A stretch of DNA of 64,000 nt from an uncultured Pelagibacteraceae bacterium (GTDB taxonomy: Bacteria > Pseudomonadota > Alphaproteobacteria > Pelagibacterales > AG-422-B15), in NCBI GenBank assembly GCA_902578305.1, contig CACHCK010000002.1, positions 129,907 to 193,906 on the forward strand, read 5' to 3'. Shown piece by piece: positions 46,426-55,035 of the stretch. Within the stretch, counting starts at the first letter, position 1. Each line of letters opens with the position of its first letter. A program made the position numbers and the translations under genes. Below the pieces are notes generated by a model. It searched no databases. It saw nothing but the letters and a program-made list of their open reading frames with translations, and was not told where the DNA came from.

Positions 46426-47931
46426 TTATTTTTTATACATTTCTTCATCTGAGTATGGAAACCACCAGAAATCTTGTGGCTGACAATCAGGATCGATCAT
46501 CACAGTCTTGGTATCTCTAAATGTCTCTAATCCCTCCGCACCTAATTGTCGACCCATACCAGAGAGTTTTGTTCCTCCAAAAGGGCCAGCATCATTATCA
46601 AGCAACGGTGCATTTACCCAAACCATTCCTGCCTGGAATTGTTCTGAAGCACGAATTCCCTCTGATAAATCTTTTGTGTAAATGTTAGCACCAAGTCCAT
46701 ATCTAGAGTTATTTGCTTTCTCCATTGCCTCTTCAAAACTAGATACTTTACAAATTGGTGCTACTGGACCAAAGCTTTCATTGTTAAATATGCTCATTTC
46801 ATCATTGCAATCAACCAGCACAGTTGGTGCAACAAACCAGCCTTTATTAAACTGACTTAGTCGCCCTCCACCCTCAACAGCTTTAGCGCCTTCATCTAAA
46901 GCTTTGTGTAAAACGTTTTCGTATCGCTCTCTCTCTTTTGATGAAACAATAGGTCCCATATCAACTTTATCAAGACCATTACCAACTCTAATTTTTTTTG
47001 TTTCTTCAATTAATTTTTCAACAAACTCATCATGAATTTTTTCATGCACAAAAAATCTTTCAGCTGAAACACATATTTGTCCACAGTTCATATAAGCAGA
47101 AAATGCAGCCGCTCGTGCAGTAATATCCATAGGAGCTGACGGCATAACAATAAAAGGATCATTTCCTGAATTTTCAATTAATGATCTTTTCATAAGTTCA
47201 CCACATTTAGAGGCAATACTTACCCCAACTGGAACGCTTCCTGTAAATGCAACCATATGCGTATCTTTATGTTCAACCAATGATTTTCCAGCTGCAGCTT
47301 CACCTGTTACAACTTGAAACAATCCATCTGGTAAAGCCTTGAAAGCTTCAGCAAATAACAGTGTAGTTAGAGATGTGTATTGTGAAGGCTTGATAATGAC
47401 AGCATTCCCCGCAGCCAAAGCAGCACTTGCTTCCCATGCAAGTAATACCATTGGATAATTAAATGGTAAGATTAAAACACATGCACCCAAAGGTTGTTTG
47501 AGTGTGTAATGAAACTGTCCTTCAACAGCAGAGCCAATAACTTTTCCTGTTTCACCTCTGCCCATCTCTGCATAAAAACGAATATTGTGAATACTCCAAT
47601 GAACTTCATCCATTGATTCTTTATAAGGTTTCCCCATTTCTCTTGTCAGTGCTTCAGCAAATAGTGGAGCCATTTCACCCATCTTGTTTGCGACCTCATG
47701 CAAAACATGACTTCGATCAAGTGGTGATTTTTGATTCCAGGCCTTTTGAGCTTTGTTTGCAATAGATACAACTTCATCAATTTCAGATTGTGAAGTCTCA
47801 GGAATTTCTCCGATTTTGTTTTCAGTTGCTGGGTCGATTACATCAATAGATTCCGTTGATTGACTTTTATAAAATTTACCATCCATATAAATTTTGGAAC
47901 TAATTTCACTGAAACGATCTAAAACTGACAT
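46426..47931 (-). CDS. NAD(P)-dependent aldehyde dehydrogenase
   Basis: 501 residues. The catalytic Cys is in YMNCGQICVSAERFF, the general-base Glu in IENSGNDPFIV, and the cofactor motif is FTGSVPVGVSIASK. The C-terminal NAPLLDNDAGPFGGTKLSGMG block is similar to succinate-semialdehyde or betaine-aldehyde type enzymes. The substrate is open. It converges with the zrg operon 5 bp away. The small TM-protein gene lies upstream on the same strand. Confidence 0.93.
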   Translation of the reverse strand: MSVLDRFSEISSKIYMDGKFYKSQSTESIDVIDPATENKIGEIPETSQSEIDEVVSIANKAQKAWNQKSPLDRSHVLHEVANKMGEMAPLFAEALTREMGKPYKESMDEVHWSIHNIRFYAEMGRGETGKVIGSAVEGQFHYTLKQPLGACVLILPFNYPMVLLAWEASAALAAGNAVIIKPSQYTSLTTLLFAEAFKALPDGLFQVVTGEAAAGKSLVEHKDTHMVAFTGSVPVGVSIASKCGELMKRSLIENSGNDPFIVMPSAPMDITARAAAFSAYMNCGQICVSAERFFVHEKIHDEFVEKLIEETKKIRVGNGLDKVDMGPIVSSKERERYENVLHKALDEGAKAVEGGGRLSQFNKGWFVAPTVLVDCNDEMSIFNNESFGPVAPICKVSSFEEAMEKANNSRYGLGANIYTKDLSEGIRASEQFQAGMVWVNAPLLDNDAGPFGGTKLSGMGRQLGAEGLETFRDTKTVMIDPDCQPQDFWWFPYSDEEMYKK

Positions 47932-48055
47932 AAGTTCTTCCCCTTTTTATTCTCTAAAATTTTAGATAAAAGATGAATACGAGACAACAAATATTATCTG
48001 ATATGAAGTAAATTTTTAATCTTTTCGGTACCAGTACAAACGCACCGAAAGGATT

Positions 48056-48235
48056 TTAGCCACTTATGGAGAAAAACATCAAGCCAAGAAAACCTGTCGC
48101 GATCACAAAGCTTGATAAAAGTTTAGGGGTTCTAGAAAGTTTAAGCTTTGTGGTTGAAGGTATAATCACGAGAGTCGATTCACCGTTGTAGGATTGTCTT
48201 CTTATGTACTGAGGTTTCATTTTTGACTTTTTCAT
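48056..48235 (-). CDS. 59-residue single-TM protein with RxSYxxEST leader
   Basis: A complete ORF from ATG 48235 (or ATG 48220) to TAA 48056-48058, filling the 400-bp gap between the aldehyde dehydrogenase and the ABC transporter. The N-terminus reads QYIRRQSYNGESTLVIIP, followed by a basic stretch and one hydrophobic segment (about 40-57) that ends the protein. The leader is similar to that of the island protein at 50313. It could be a tiny membrane protein or a truncated relative of such exported proteins. Too short for normal gene callers. Confidence 0.6.
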   Translation of the reverse strand: MKKSKMKPQYIRRQSYNGESTLVIIPSTTKLKLSRTPKLLSSFVIATGFLGLMFFSISG

Positions 48236-48340
48236 GTTTGATAAAAATATACCTAAAAAGCAAGGCTCAATTTTGATAAAAATATGTTCAAAACAAGATA
48301 GAAGTGTTTATTTTCAAAAATTTGCTGGTATAAGGGACCG

Positions 48341-49264
48341 ATGCAAAATGTCGTCTCAGTAAAAAATTTATCTAAAACTTACAGTAATCAATTTCAGGCG
48401 CTCAATAATATTAATTTAGATATCAAACAGAATGAAATATTTGCACTTCTTGGACCTAATGGTGCAGGTAAAACAACTTTGATTAGTATTATCTGTGGAA
48501 TTGTAACACCAAGTATTGGGACAGTTGAGGTTGGTAATTACGATATTATTAAAGATTATAGAAAAACTAGGTCACAAATTGGACTTGTACCTCAGGAGCT
48601 AACCTTAGAACAATTTGAAATTGTTTATAACAATGTGTCCTATACGAGAGGCCTATACGGCAAACCTCCTAATCCTCAACATATTGAAAAAATACTAAAA
48701 GATTTAAGTTTGTGGGATAAAAAAGACTCCAAAATTAACGAGCTTTCTGGTGGAATGAAAAGACGAGTCTTGATTGCTAAAGCTCTTTCTCATGAACCTT
48801 CAGTCTTATTTCTTGATGAGCCAACAGCCGGAGTTGATGTCGAATTAAGAAAAGACATGTGGGAAGTCATTAAGAATTTAAGAAATAAAGGTGTTACAAT
48901 AATTTTAACAACTCATTATATAGAAGAAGCAGAGGCAATTGCTGACCGGGTAGCCGTCATTAATAAAGGTGAGATGATAGTAGTTGATGAAACTTCAAAT
49001 TTGATAAAAAGTTTGGGCCAGAAAACTCTAACAATTGATTTACACGAAACAATTACGACATTACCTGAGTCTCTAAATAATTATAAACTTACGATAGTTA
49101 ATGATGGTTTATCAATTGATTACCAATACGATACACAAAGCAAACAAACTGGAATAACCTCTCTCCTGCAAGATATGAAAGAAGCCGGATTAAAATTAAA
49201 AGATTTAAATACAGAACAAAGTTCACTTGAAAAGATCTTTGTAGAATTGGTAAAGGAAAAATAA
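48341..49264 (+). CDS. ABC-2 type transporter ATP-binding protein (YadG-like)
   Basis: 307 residues. Walker A is LLGPNGAGKTT, the Q-loop is LVPQELTLEQFE, the signature is LSGGMKRRVLIAKAL, and Walker B is LFLDEPTAGVD. A C-terminal extension (about 230-307) is typical of ABC-2 exporters. With the following permease it should form a YadGH-like exporter; the substrate is unknown. The permease start is coupled (TAATG at 49262-49266). Confidence 0.93.
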   Translation: MQNVVSVKNLSKTYSNQFQALNNINLDIKQNEIFALLGPNGAGKTTLISIICGIVTPSIGTVEVGNYDIIKDYRKTRSQIGLVPQELTLEQFEIVYNNVSYTRGLYGKPPNPQHIEKILKDLSLWDKKDSKINELSGGMKRRVLIAKALSHEPSVLFLDEPTAGVDVELRKDMWEVIKNLRNKGVTIILTTHYIEEAEAIADRVAVINKGEMIVVDETSNLIKSLGQKTLTIDLHETITTLPESLNNYKLTIVNDGLSIDYQYDTQSKQTGITSLLQDMKEAGLKLKDLNTEQSSLEKIFVELVKEK

Positions 49265-50025
49265 TGAATTTTTACGCAATCAGAGCAATTTATTTTCATG
49301 AAATGGATCGAATGAGAAGAACCCTTTTTCAAAGCGTACTTTCACCTGTGCTCTCGACTTCTTTATATTTCATTGTATTTGGTTCAGTTATTGGGGGCAT
49401 GATTCCGCAAATTGAAGGTGTTAGTTATGGATCTTTCATCGTACCTGGTTTATTAATGCTGACTTTGTTAACTCAAAGTATATCAAACTCTTCGTTTGGA
49501 ATATTTTTTCCAAAATTTACTGGATCGATTTATGAAGTCCTTGCGGCACCTATTTCCTCTTTAGAAATAATCATAGGATTTGTTGGCGCAAGTGCAACTA
49601 AATCACTTATTGTTGGCGTCATTATACTCATTACTGCAACTTTCTTTGTCGAGCTAGAAATTCAATATCCCTTATTAATGCTTTTTCTTCTGGTATTAAC
49701 ATGTCTTACATTTAGTCTTTTTGGATTTCTAATTGGACTACTCAGTGAAAATTTTGAACAGTTGCAAGTTGTGCCACTTATCATCGTCACTCCTTTAGTT
49801 TTTTTAGGCGGTAGTCTCTATACTGTAGAAATGCTTCCAGAATTTTGGCAAAACGTAACATATTTTAACCCTGTTTTATATCTTGTGAATGGTATGAGAT
49901 GGTCTTTTTATGGGGCATCCGATATTAATATTTGGGTCAGTGTAATCTCTCTAGTTGCTTTCTTAAGCATTTGTGTTGCTGGCGTGGCAATTGCTATCAC
50001 AAAAGGCTATGGTACAAAGGAGTAA
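49264..50025 (+). CDS. ABC-2 type transporter permease (YadH-like)
   Basis: 253 residues, six hydrophobic segments. Blocks typical of the ABC-2 family are YGSFIVPGLLMLTLLTQSIS and IVTPLVFLGGSLYTVEMLPE, then YFNPVLYLVNGMRWSFYG. It ends 9 bp before the left direct repeat of the genomic island, so its transcript may have originally run into the tRNA-like gene. Confidence 0.93.
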   Translation: MNFYAIRAIYFHEMDRMRRTLFQSVLSPVLSTSLYFIVFGSVIGGMIPQIEGVSYGSFIVPGLLMLTLLTQSISNSSFGIFFPKFTGSIYEVLAAPISSLEIIIGFVGASATKSLIVGVIILITATFFVELEIQYPLLMLFLLVLTCLTFSLFGFLIGLLSENFEQLQVVPLIIVTPLVFLGGSLYTVEMLPEFWQNVTYFNPVLYLVNGMRWSFYGASDINIWVSVISLVAFLSICVAGVAIAITKGYGTKE

Positions 50026-50034
50026 TTTCTATTA

Positions 50035-50073
50035 AGCCCCTATCGCTTAATAGTAAAGCAGGTCATTGGTAAT
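50035..50073 (+). repeat. attL-like 39-bp direct repeat (5' half tRNA)
   Basis: Identical over 39 bp to 58505-58543, with four more matching bases upstream past one mismatch. It covers the acceptor 5' strand, the D-arm and the anticodon loop of the tRNA-Thr-like sequence, and stops just after the anticodon loop, where left and right sequences diverge (TAATG versus GATCA). Break-up within or next to the anticodon arm is a usual crossover place for tyrosine integrases. Confidence 0.85.
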
Positions 50074-50312
50074 TAATGTATTAATGGTATCTGGCTATTT
50101 CCTGAGACTTTTAAAATAATTCATTATGCTGTGCAAACTGCTAAATAACTGAGGTTTTGTCTTACTATTCGATAGAGTGATAATATCTCCTGAATAATTG
50201 AAGTTGTGTCCTATTTGTGTCCTAGAAATTTATTGATCACAAATAAACCTTATTCCAAACAAAATTATGACGAGTTGATTTAATAAACTTTCTTTGACAG
50301 AAAGGAATCAAA
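50074..50312. other. island left-end non-coding region
   Basis: About 240 bp between the left repeat and the first island gene. No open frame is convincing. It holds the left arm-like repeat (50194-50224) and a weak ribosome site (GAAAGGAAT, 50299-50307) for the gene at 50313. Confidence 0.6.
50194..50224 (+). repeat. left arm-like repeat of the island
   Basis: A 31-bp sequence that begins ATAATTGAA and contains two tandem TTGTGTCCTA units one base apart. It matches 58420-58450 at 29 of 31 positions. Both copies lie inside the island, about 120 bp from the left core and 55 bp from the right core, and are in the same orientation. Arm-type sites of tyrosine integrases have this arrangement. 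Function is inferred. Confidence 0.65.
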
Positions 50313-51011
50313 ATGAATCAACATAATTTTATTACACGACGTTCTTACTCAAATGAATCTACAATTCTTATTAATCCAGCAAAAAAAATTCATGAATACA
50401 AAAAAAGAAATCTTAGACTTAAATCAAGCTTAATTTTTATTTTTTTCATCTTTTTCTTACTTTTAAGCTATTCTGCTTTTGCATTGGAAAATCGCTCCTC
50501 TTGGGAATTATGGCATGATGAGGATTACGAATATACCTATATAGATTCGTGGGGCAGCATAAATAAGGCTGACTTGATGACACTGACTATTAATAATAAT
50601 GATTGTGACGCTCTTTCAGTAAACTTTTTTATTAATAGTCATGATCGTGAAAGAGCAAAGGATGGAAAAAAATTTATTCTTGAAATCACTGAAACTCCAC
50701 ACGAGGGTGAAAACTGGCAAGAATATAAAAGTGAAATTTTTATAAATTACTCAGAACTTATTAATGACAGTATTGTTTATGTCCTTGCTTTTGATCATAA
50801 ATTTGAGACCCAATATTGGATTGATCGTTTAGAAGAATTAGGCCCTTTTTATTTTCATTTAAGTATTCACGAAGATGCAAATGAGCAATCAGATCCTAGC
50901 AAATATTTTGAACACACAGATAATCATTGGAACATGGCAACTCTAAAACAAGTTTTAAAAAAAGCTTATCGTAATTGCAGATTGAAAACATTTAATCAAA
51001 CTTCTGTTTAG
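50313..51011 (+). CDS. exported island protein of unknown function with RxSYxxEST leader
   Basis: 232 residues. An unusual cytoplasmic leader (FITRRSYSNESTILINP) is followed by a basic stretch and one strong hydrophobic segment (about 44-64) ending SAFALEN, which could be a signal-peptidase site. The mature part is acidic, with two Cys (NDCDALSV and AYRNCRLK) that might form a disulfide, and looks beta-rich. No family recognised. The leader matches the 59-residue gene at 48056. First gene of the island. Confidence 0.7.
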   Translation: MNQHNFITRRSYSNESTILINPAKKIHEYKKRNLRLKSSLIFIFFIFFLLLSYSAFALENRSSWELWHDEDYEYTYIDSWGSINKADLMTLTINNNDCDALSVNFFINSHDRERAKDGKKFILEITETPHEGENWQEYKSEIFINYSELINDSIVYVLAFDHKFETQYWIDRLEELGPFYFHLSIHEDANEQSDPSKYFEHTDNHWNMATLKQVLKKAYRNCRLKTFNQTSV

Positions 51012-51081
51012 TTTTCAATATGTCTGAATATTTTGAGAAAATAAATATCATTTTACTAAATTGCATCTGATCAACCATAAT

Positions 51082-51651
51082 ATGTCTTCAAAGCCAAAGT
51101 TAAATTTTGTTTTCTACTTTTTTTTTATAGTTTTTATTGGAGCTATTACAACTGAAGCGAGTGAATTTCCTTATTTTTGTGAGATAAAGATAAGTTATTA
51201 TCCTGGTGAAGATGGGCAAGCATATGAAGAATATCATAAAAGTGGTAATTCGGTAAGAGGTAAGACCATGATCTTTCACGGAGAACATCCATCTCACGGT
51301 CCATTTAAGCAGCTTGGAGTAAAACTCTTGGCTGATGTCTGCTATAAAAATGAAAAAACAGGTCAAGTATACGTCGAGGATCCCGAGGATTTATGGATAA
51401 GGAATTCAGATATTAATATTCAAAAGCACAAATATTCACTCACTGACTTTATATTGATATTTCTTGATGATGATAAGACAAATGATGAAAATGATAATTG
51501 TGAAGATAAATGGTGGACTTCATTTGAAGAGGATAAAAGAGTAATTATTAGTGTTGCAGATATTTGGCAAGGAGCGACTGCTCATTATTCTACAACTTAC
51601 GCCATCTCACCAAAGGATATCATGATGAATGGAAAGTGGATTTGCTCTTAA
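51082..51651 (+). CDS. secreted island protein of unknown function
   Basis: 189 residues from ATG 51082; a TTG at 51061 is an alternative. The signal peptide is clear (NFVFYFFFIVFIGAITTEAS). The mature part is acidic, has four Cys (FCEI, DVCYK, NCED, WICS), and contains many Tyr and Trp. It looks like a small periplasmic, disulfide-bonded beta protein. Like the gene before it, it ends in a Cys-containing segment (GKWICS). No family recognised. The gap to the helicase gene is 180 bp, with no gene. Confidence 0.7.
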   Translation: MSSKPKLNFVFYFFFIVFIGAITTEASEFPYFCEIKISYYPGEDGQAYEEYHKSGNSVRGKTMIFHGEHPSHGPFKQLGVKLLADVCYKNEKTGQVYVEDPEDLWIRNSDINIQKHKYSLTDFILIFLDDDKTNDENDNCEDKWWTSFEEDKRVIISVADIWQGATAHYSTTYAISPKDIMMNGKWICS

Positions 51652-51831
51652 TATGGAAGAATTAGATACAGCTTTAAATCTCATATTTTTTTAATGGCAA
51701 TTTTTGATTTAGTTGATGTAACCATCTTCATGATTGAGACATAGCCACGAATAAATGGGAGTAAAATAACAACTGACTCAAATTTGATTTACCTTGCTAT
51801 ATATTTGTCATAAAAATATCATACAAAGGTT

Positions 51832-54800
51832 ATGTCTACAATTATTACATCCAGAAACTACGATCGTGAAGTTCTAAATATAATCAATAACATTATACCG
51901 GGATGCAAGAATATATATATAAGAGTCGGCTATTTTTATTTTTCTGGTTTTTCATTAATTGCTAAAAGCCTTATAAAAAAAAATATTAAGATTTTAGTTG
52001 GAATGGAAGCAGATAAAACTACAAACGATTATCTTAGAAATTTTTCAAATACGGTAGATAAAGATGAAATTTTAGACAAACCCGTTGAAAGAGACGCTTA
52101 TTTCATTTTTAAAAATAAATTAAAAGATGGTACTTTAGAAATTCGCCAAAATATTACGCCGGATCATTCTAAAGTATTCATATTTGAGTATACTGATAAA
52201 AACTCTAAAATTTTTAATGGTCCTGGTCAAACAATGATAGGATCCTCAAATACATCTCACTCAGGATTTATCACAAATACTGAAACAAATGTATTACTAC
52301 CAAGTCCAGAGAATTTTCAGTCATCAAGTTTAGATTTTAGAGATGATTGGGAAAATTCAATCAAACTTTTAGATAAAACGAACTTTAGTGATTTTGAAAA
52401 ATTTTCAAGTAAGTTTCCGTTTGAACAAAAACCTAGTCCTTATTTAATGTTTGTAAGGGTTTTGAATGAATATTTTAAAGATAGAAGTGAAGAAACAATA
52501 AAACTTCCTAAAGATATTACAGAGGATTACTTTGAAAATTTTAAATATCAGCAAGACGCAATTGCCAGGGGTCTTGATATCTTAAATGATCATAATGGTG
52601 TGTTGATAGCTGATGTTGTAGGTTTAGGTAAGAGTATAATAGCATGTGCTATTGCTAATAATTTAGGATTAAGAACAATCGTAATTTGTCCTCCACATTT
52701 AAAAGAACAATGGAAAGATTATTTATACAAATTTAAAGTAAGAGGAGGCAGAGTTTATACCTCAGGAAAAATCTTAGATGCTTTAAGTGAAGATACCCCT
52801 GGCCAAAAATTAATAATTATTGATGAGGTTCACAAGTTTAGAAACGATGAGACCAAAGATTATTTGAATCTCTATCAATTATGCCATGACAGTAATGGTA
52901 AAGGACCAAATAAAGTCATACTATTATCTGCAACTCCTTTTAACAATAAACCCAGTGATACTTTTAGCTTAATAAAATTATTTCAAATACCTAAAAGATC
53001 AACATTGCAAACAATACGAAATCTATCATCGTATTTTGAAAGACTAAACAAAAGCTATAACAGCCTAAAGAGAGAACAATTAAAAAATACTAGGAGTGCT
53101 AAAGAAATAAATGATGATTTCAAAAATATAGGCGAGGAGATTCGAAGTATTATATCTCCTTTGACAATAAGAAGGTCTAGAATTGATCTTGAAAATATAA
53201 AATCATATGACAATGACTTAAAAAAACAGAAAATCTATTTTCCTAAAGTAGAGGATCCTATTTTATTAACATATGATTTAGGTTCTATTGAGGAAATTTA
53301 TAAAGAGACCTTAAAAATCATTTCACCTGATAATACTGAAAGTAATTATAAATGTGCAAGGTATAAACCATTAACTTATGTCAAACCTAATCACTTATAT
53401 GAAGTCTTAGATGCTGGTGGATATAATGATGATGAAAAGAAAAATAAATTACCACAACAACAACAAAATATTCATGATTTTATAAAAAGAATGATGGTTA
53501 GAAGATTCGAAAGTAGTACATTCTCGTTTTCCATAACATTAGACAGAGTTATAAAATCTAACGAAAGAATGATTGAGTATTATGAAAAAAAAGGTGAAGT
53601 GCCCATTTACCCGCGGAATCAAATGCCTGATTTAGAGGAACTTTACGGCAGTGAGGATGATGTTCAAGTAGATGATTATGATATCATTAACGAGACTAAA
53701 CTTCAAAAATTAAAAGATAAGGGCCTTTGGTTCATTAAAAAAGATCAATTGAAAATTGATTATATTAAGGATATTAAAAATGATTTAAATTTACTGCTAT
53801 CAGTTCGTGAGAAATGGGAAATTTTAAAAAATAAAAAGTTTAAAGACCCTAAAACTGAGAAATTTAAAGCAATTATTCAAAATCAATTAAAAAAAGATCC
53901 TAAAAGAAAAATAATAGTTTTTACAGAATTTTCAGATACAGCAAATTATTTATTCAAAACAATTTTTAATGATTTTAAAGCAAGTATTTATACATCGACT
54001 GAGTCCTCAAATAAAAAAAAGAAGACTGAAATAAAAGAAAATTTTGATGCTTCAAGCAAAATTCAAAAAAATGATTATGATATATTGATTGCTACCGATG
54101 CTATATCTGAAGGGTTTAATTTACACAGAGCAGGTACAATATTCAATTACGATATTCCTTATAATCCTACAAGAGTTGTTCAGAGATTTGGACGAATAAA
54201 CAGAATAAACAAAAAGATGTATGATAAATTATATATATATAATTTTTTTCCAACAGATATTGGAGAAACAGAAGTAAATTTAAAAAGAATAACTGGACTT
54301 AAGAAAATGATGTTTAATGCGATATTTGGAGAAGATACAAAAGTATTAACAACTGATGAAACACTTGGAAGTTATTTTCAAAAGGAGTTTGATGAAATCT
54401 ATCGAGAAACAGAATCGCCAGAAACTTATTTTGAAAATATTATCTATGATTTAAGAGACTCAAATCCAGAAATTATTATGGAAGCAAATAATATTTCAAA
54501 AAGGGTTAAAGCAAAAAGAAAAATTCACTCTGATGACGGATTATTGATCTTTTCCAAAAAAGGTGACATACCCAAATTTATCTTTTCAAATAAAAATAAA
54601 CAAACAAGCAATTTAAGTGCAGTAGAGGCTCTTAAAATATTTGAGGCAAAACCAGATGAGAAACATCTAAATTTTGACAGAAAATATGAGTCACTTTACG
54701 AAGAAATTAAATCTCAAATATTTTTTTCTGAAAAGGAAATCTTGCCTCCAAATAAAAAAAGGAAAGACTTAATTAATAAATTAGAATTACTGTCAAAGGA

Positions 54801-55035
54801 GAGCAGATACACTGATTATTATTCAAAATTATATACTGTTGTTAAGGAACTTGATGCTTTAACACCAATGCAACTTAAAACTATAAGAAAAATAACTGCG
54901 AAAACCTGTGATAAAAATATAAAAGATATAATGGAAGTGATACCTGAGAGACTGCTTAAAAATCTATTAAAAACATATCACGAACTTGAGATTAAAAAAG
55001 ATGCTGTAATTATTACTGAACAAATAAATGATTGA
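51832..55035 (+). CDS. PLD-nuclease / SF2 (SNF2-like) helicase fusion
   Basis: 1067 residues. Residues about 1-180 form a phospholipase-D-like nuclease with the HxK motif as DHSKVFIF (H112, K114) and GSSN (137-140). Then an SF2 helicase: GLGKS (264-268), DEVH (331-334), SATPF (366-370), FTEFSDT near 700, ATDAISEGFNLH near 755 and QRFGRINRI near 785. A C-terminal region of about 270 residues is unassigned. PLD plus helicase followed by a methyltransferase gene (8-bp overlap) indicates an ATP-dependent restriction system. Distinct from type I HsdR, which has a PD-(D/E)xK nuclease. Confidence 0.9.
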   Translation: MSTIITSRNYDREVLNIINNIIPGCKNIYIRVGYFYFSGFSLIAKSLIKKNIKILVGMEADKTTNDYLRNFSNTVDKDEILDKPVERDAYFIFKNKLKDGTLEIRQNITPDHSKVFIFEYTDKNSKIFNGPGQTMIGSSNTSHSGFITNTETNVLLPSPENFQSSSLDFRDDWENSIKLLDKTNFSDFEKFSSKFPFEQKPSPYLMFVRVLNEYFKDRSEETIKLPKDITEDYFENFKYQQDAIARGLDILNDHNGVLIADVVGLGKSIIACAIANNLGLRTIVICPPHLKEQWKDYLYKFKVRGGRVYTSGKILDALSEDTPGQKLIIIDEVHKFRNDETKDYLNLYQLCHDSNGKGPNKVILLSATPFNNKPSDTFSLIKLFQIPKRSTLQTIRNLSSYFERLNKSYNSLKREQLKNTRSAKEINDDFKNIGEEIRSIISPLTIRRSRIDLENIKSYDNDLKKQKIYFPKVEDPILLTYDLGSIEEIYKETLKIISPDNTESNYKCARYKPLTYVKPNHLYEVLDAGGYNDDEKKNKLPQQQQNIHDFIKRMMVRRFESSTFSFSITLDRVIKSNERMIEYYEKKGEVPIYPRNQMPDLEELYGSEDDVQVDDYDIINETKLQKLKDKGLWFIKKDQLKIDYIKDIKNDLNLLLSVREKWEILKNKKFKDPKTEKFKAIIQNQLKKDPKRKIIVFTEFSDTANYLFKTIFNDFKASIYTSTESSNKKKKTEIKENFDASSKIQKNDYDILIATDAISEGFNLHRAGTIFNYDIPYNPTRVVQRFGRINRINKKMYDKLYIYNFFPTDIGETEVNLKRITGLKKMMFNAIFGEDTKVLTTDETLGSYFQKEFDEIYRETESPETYFENIIYDLRDSNPEIIMEANNISKRVKAKRKIHSDDGLLIFSKKGDIPKFIFSNKNKQTSNLSAVEALKIFEAKPDEKHLNFDRKYESLYEEIKSQIFFSEKEILPPNKKRKDLINKLELLSKESRYTDYYSKLYTVVKELDALTPMQLKTIRKITAKTCDKNIKDIMEVIPERLLKNLLKTYHELEIKKDAVIITEQIND

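Noticed and set aside
48023-48050. Inverted repeat TTTCGGT / ACCGAAA after the 59-residue gene as terminator
   Set aside because: 14-nt loop and no clear U-tract on the minus strand; could terminate weakly but not supported enough to list.
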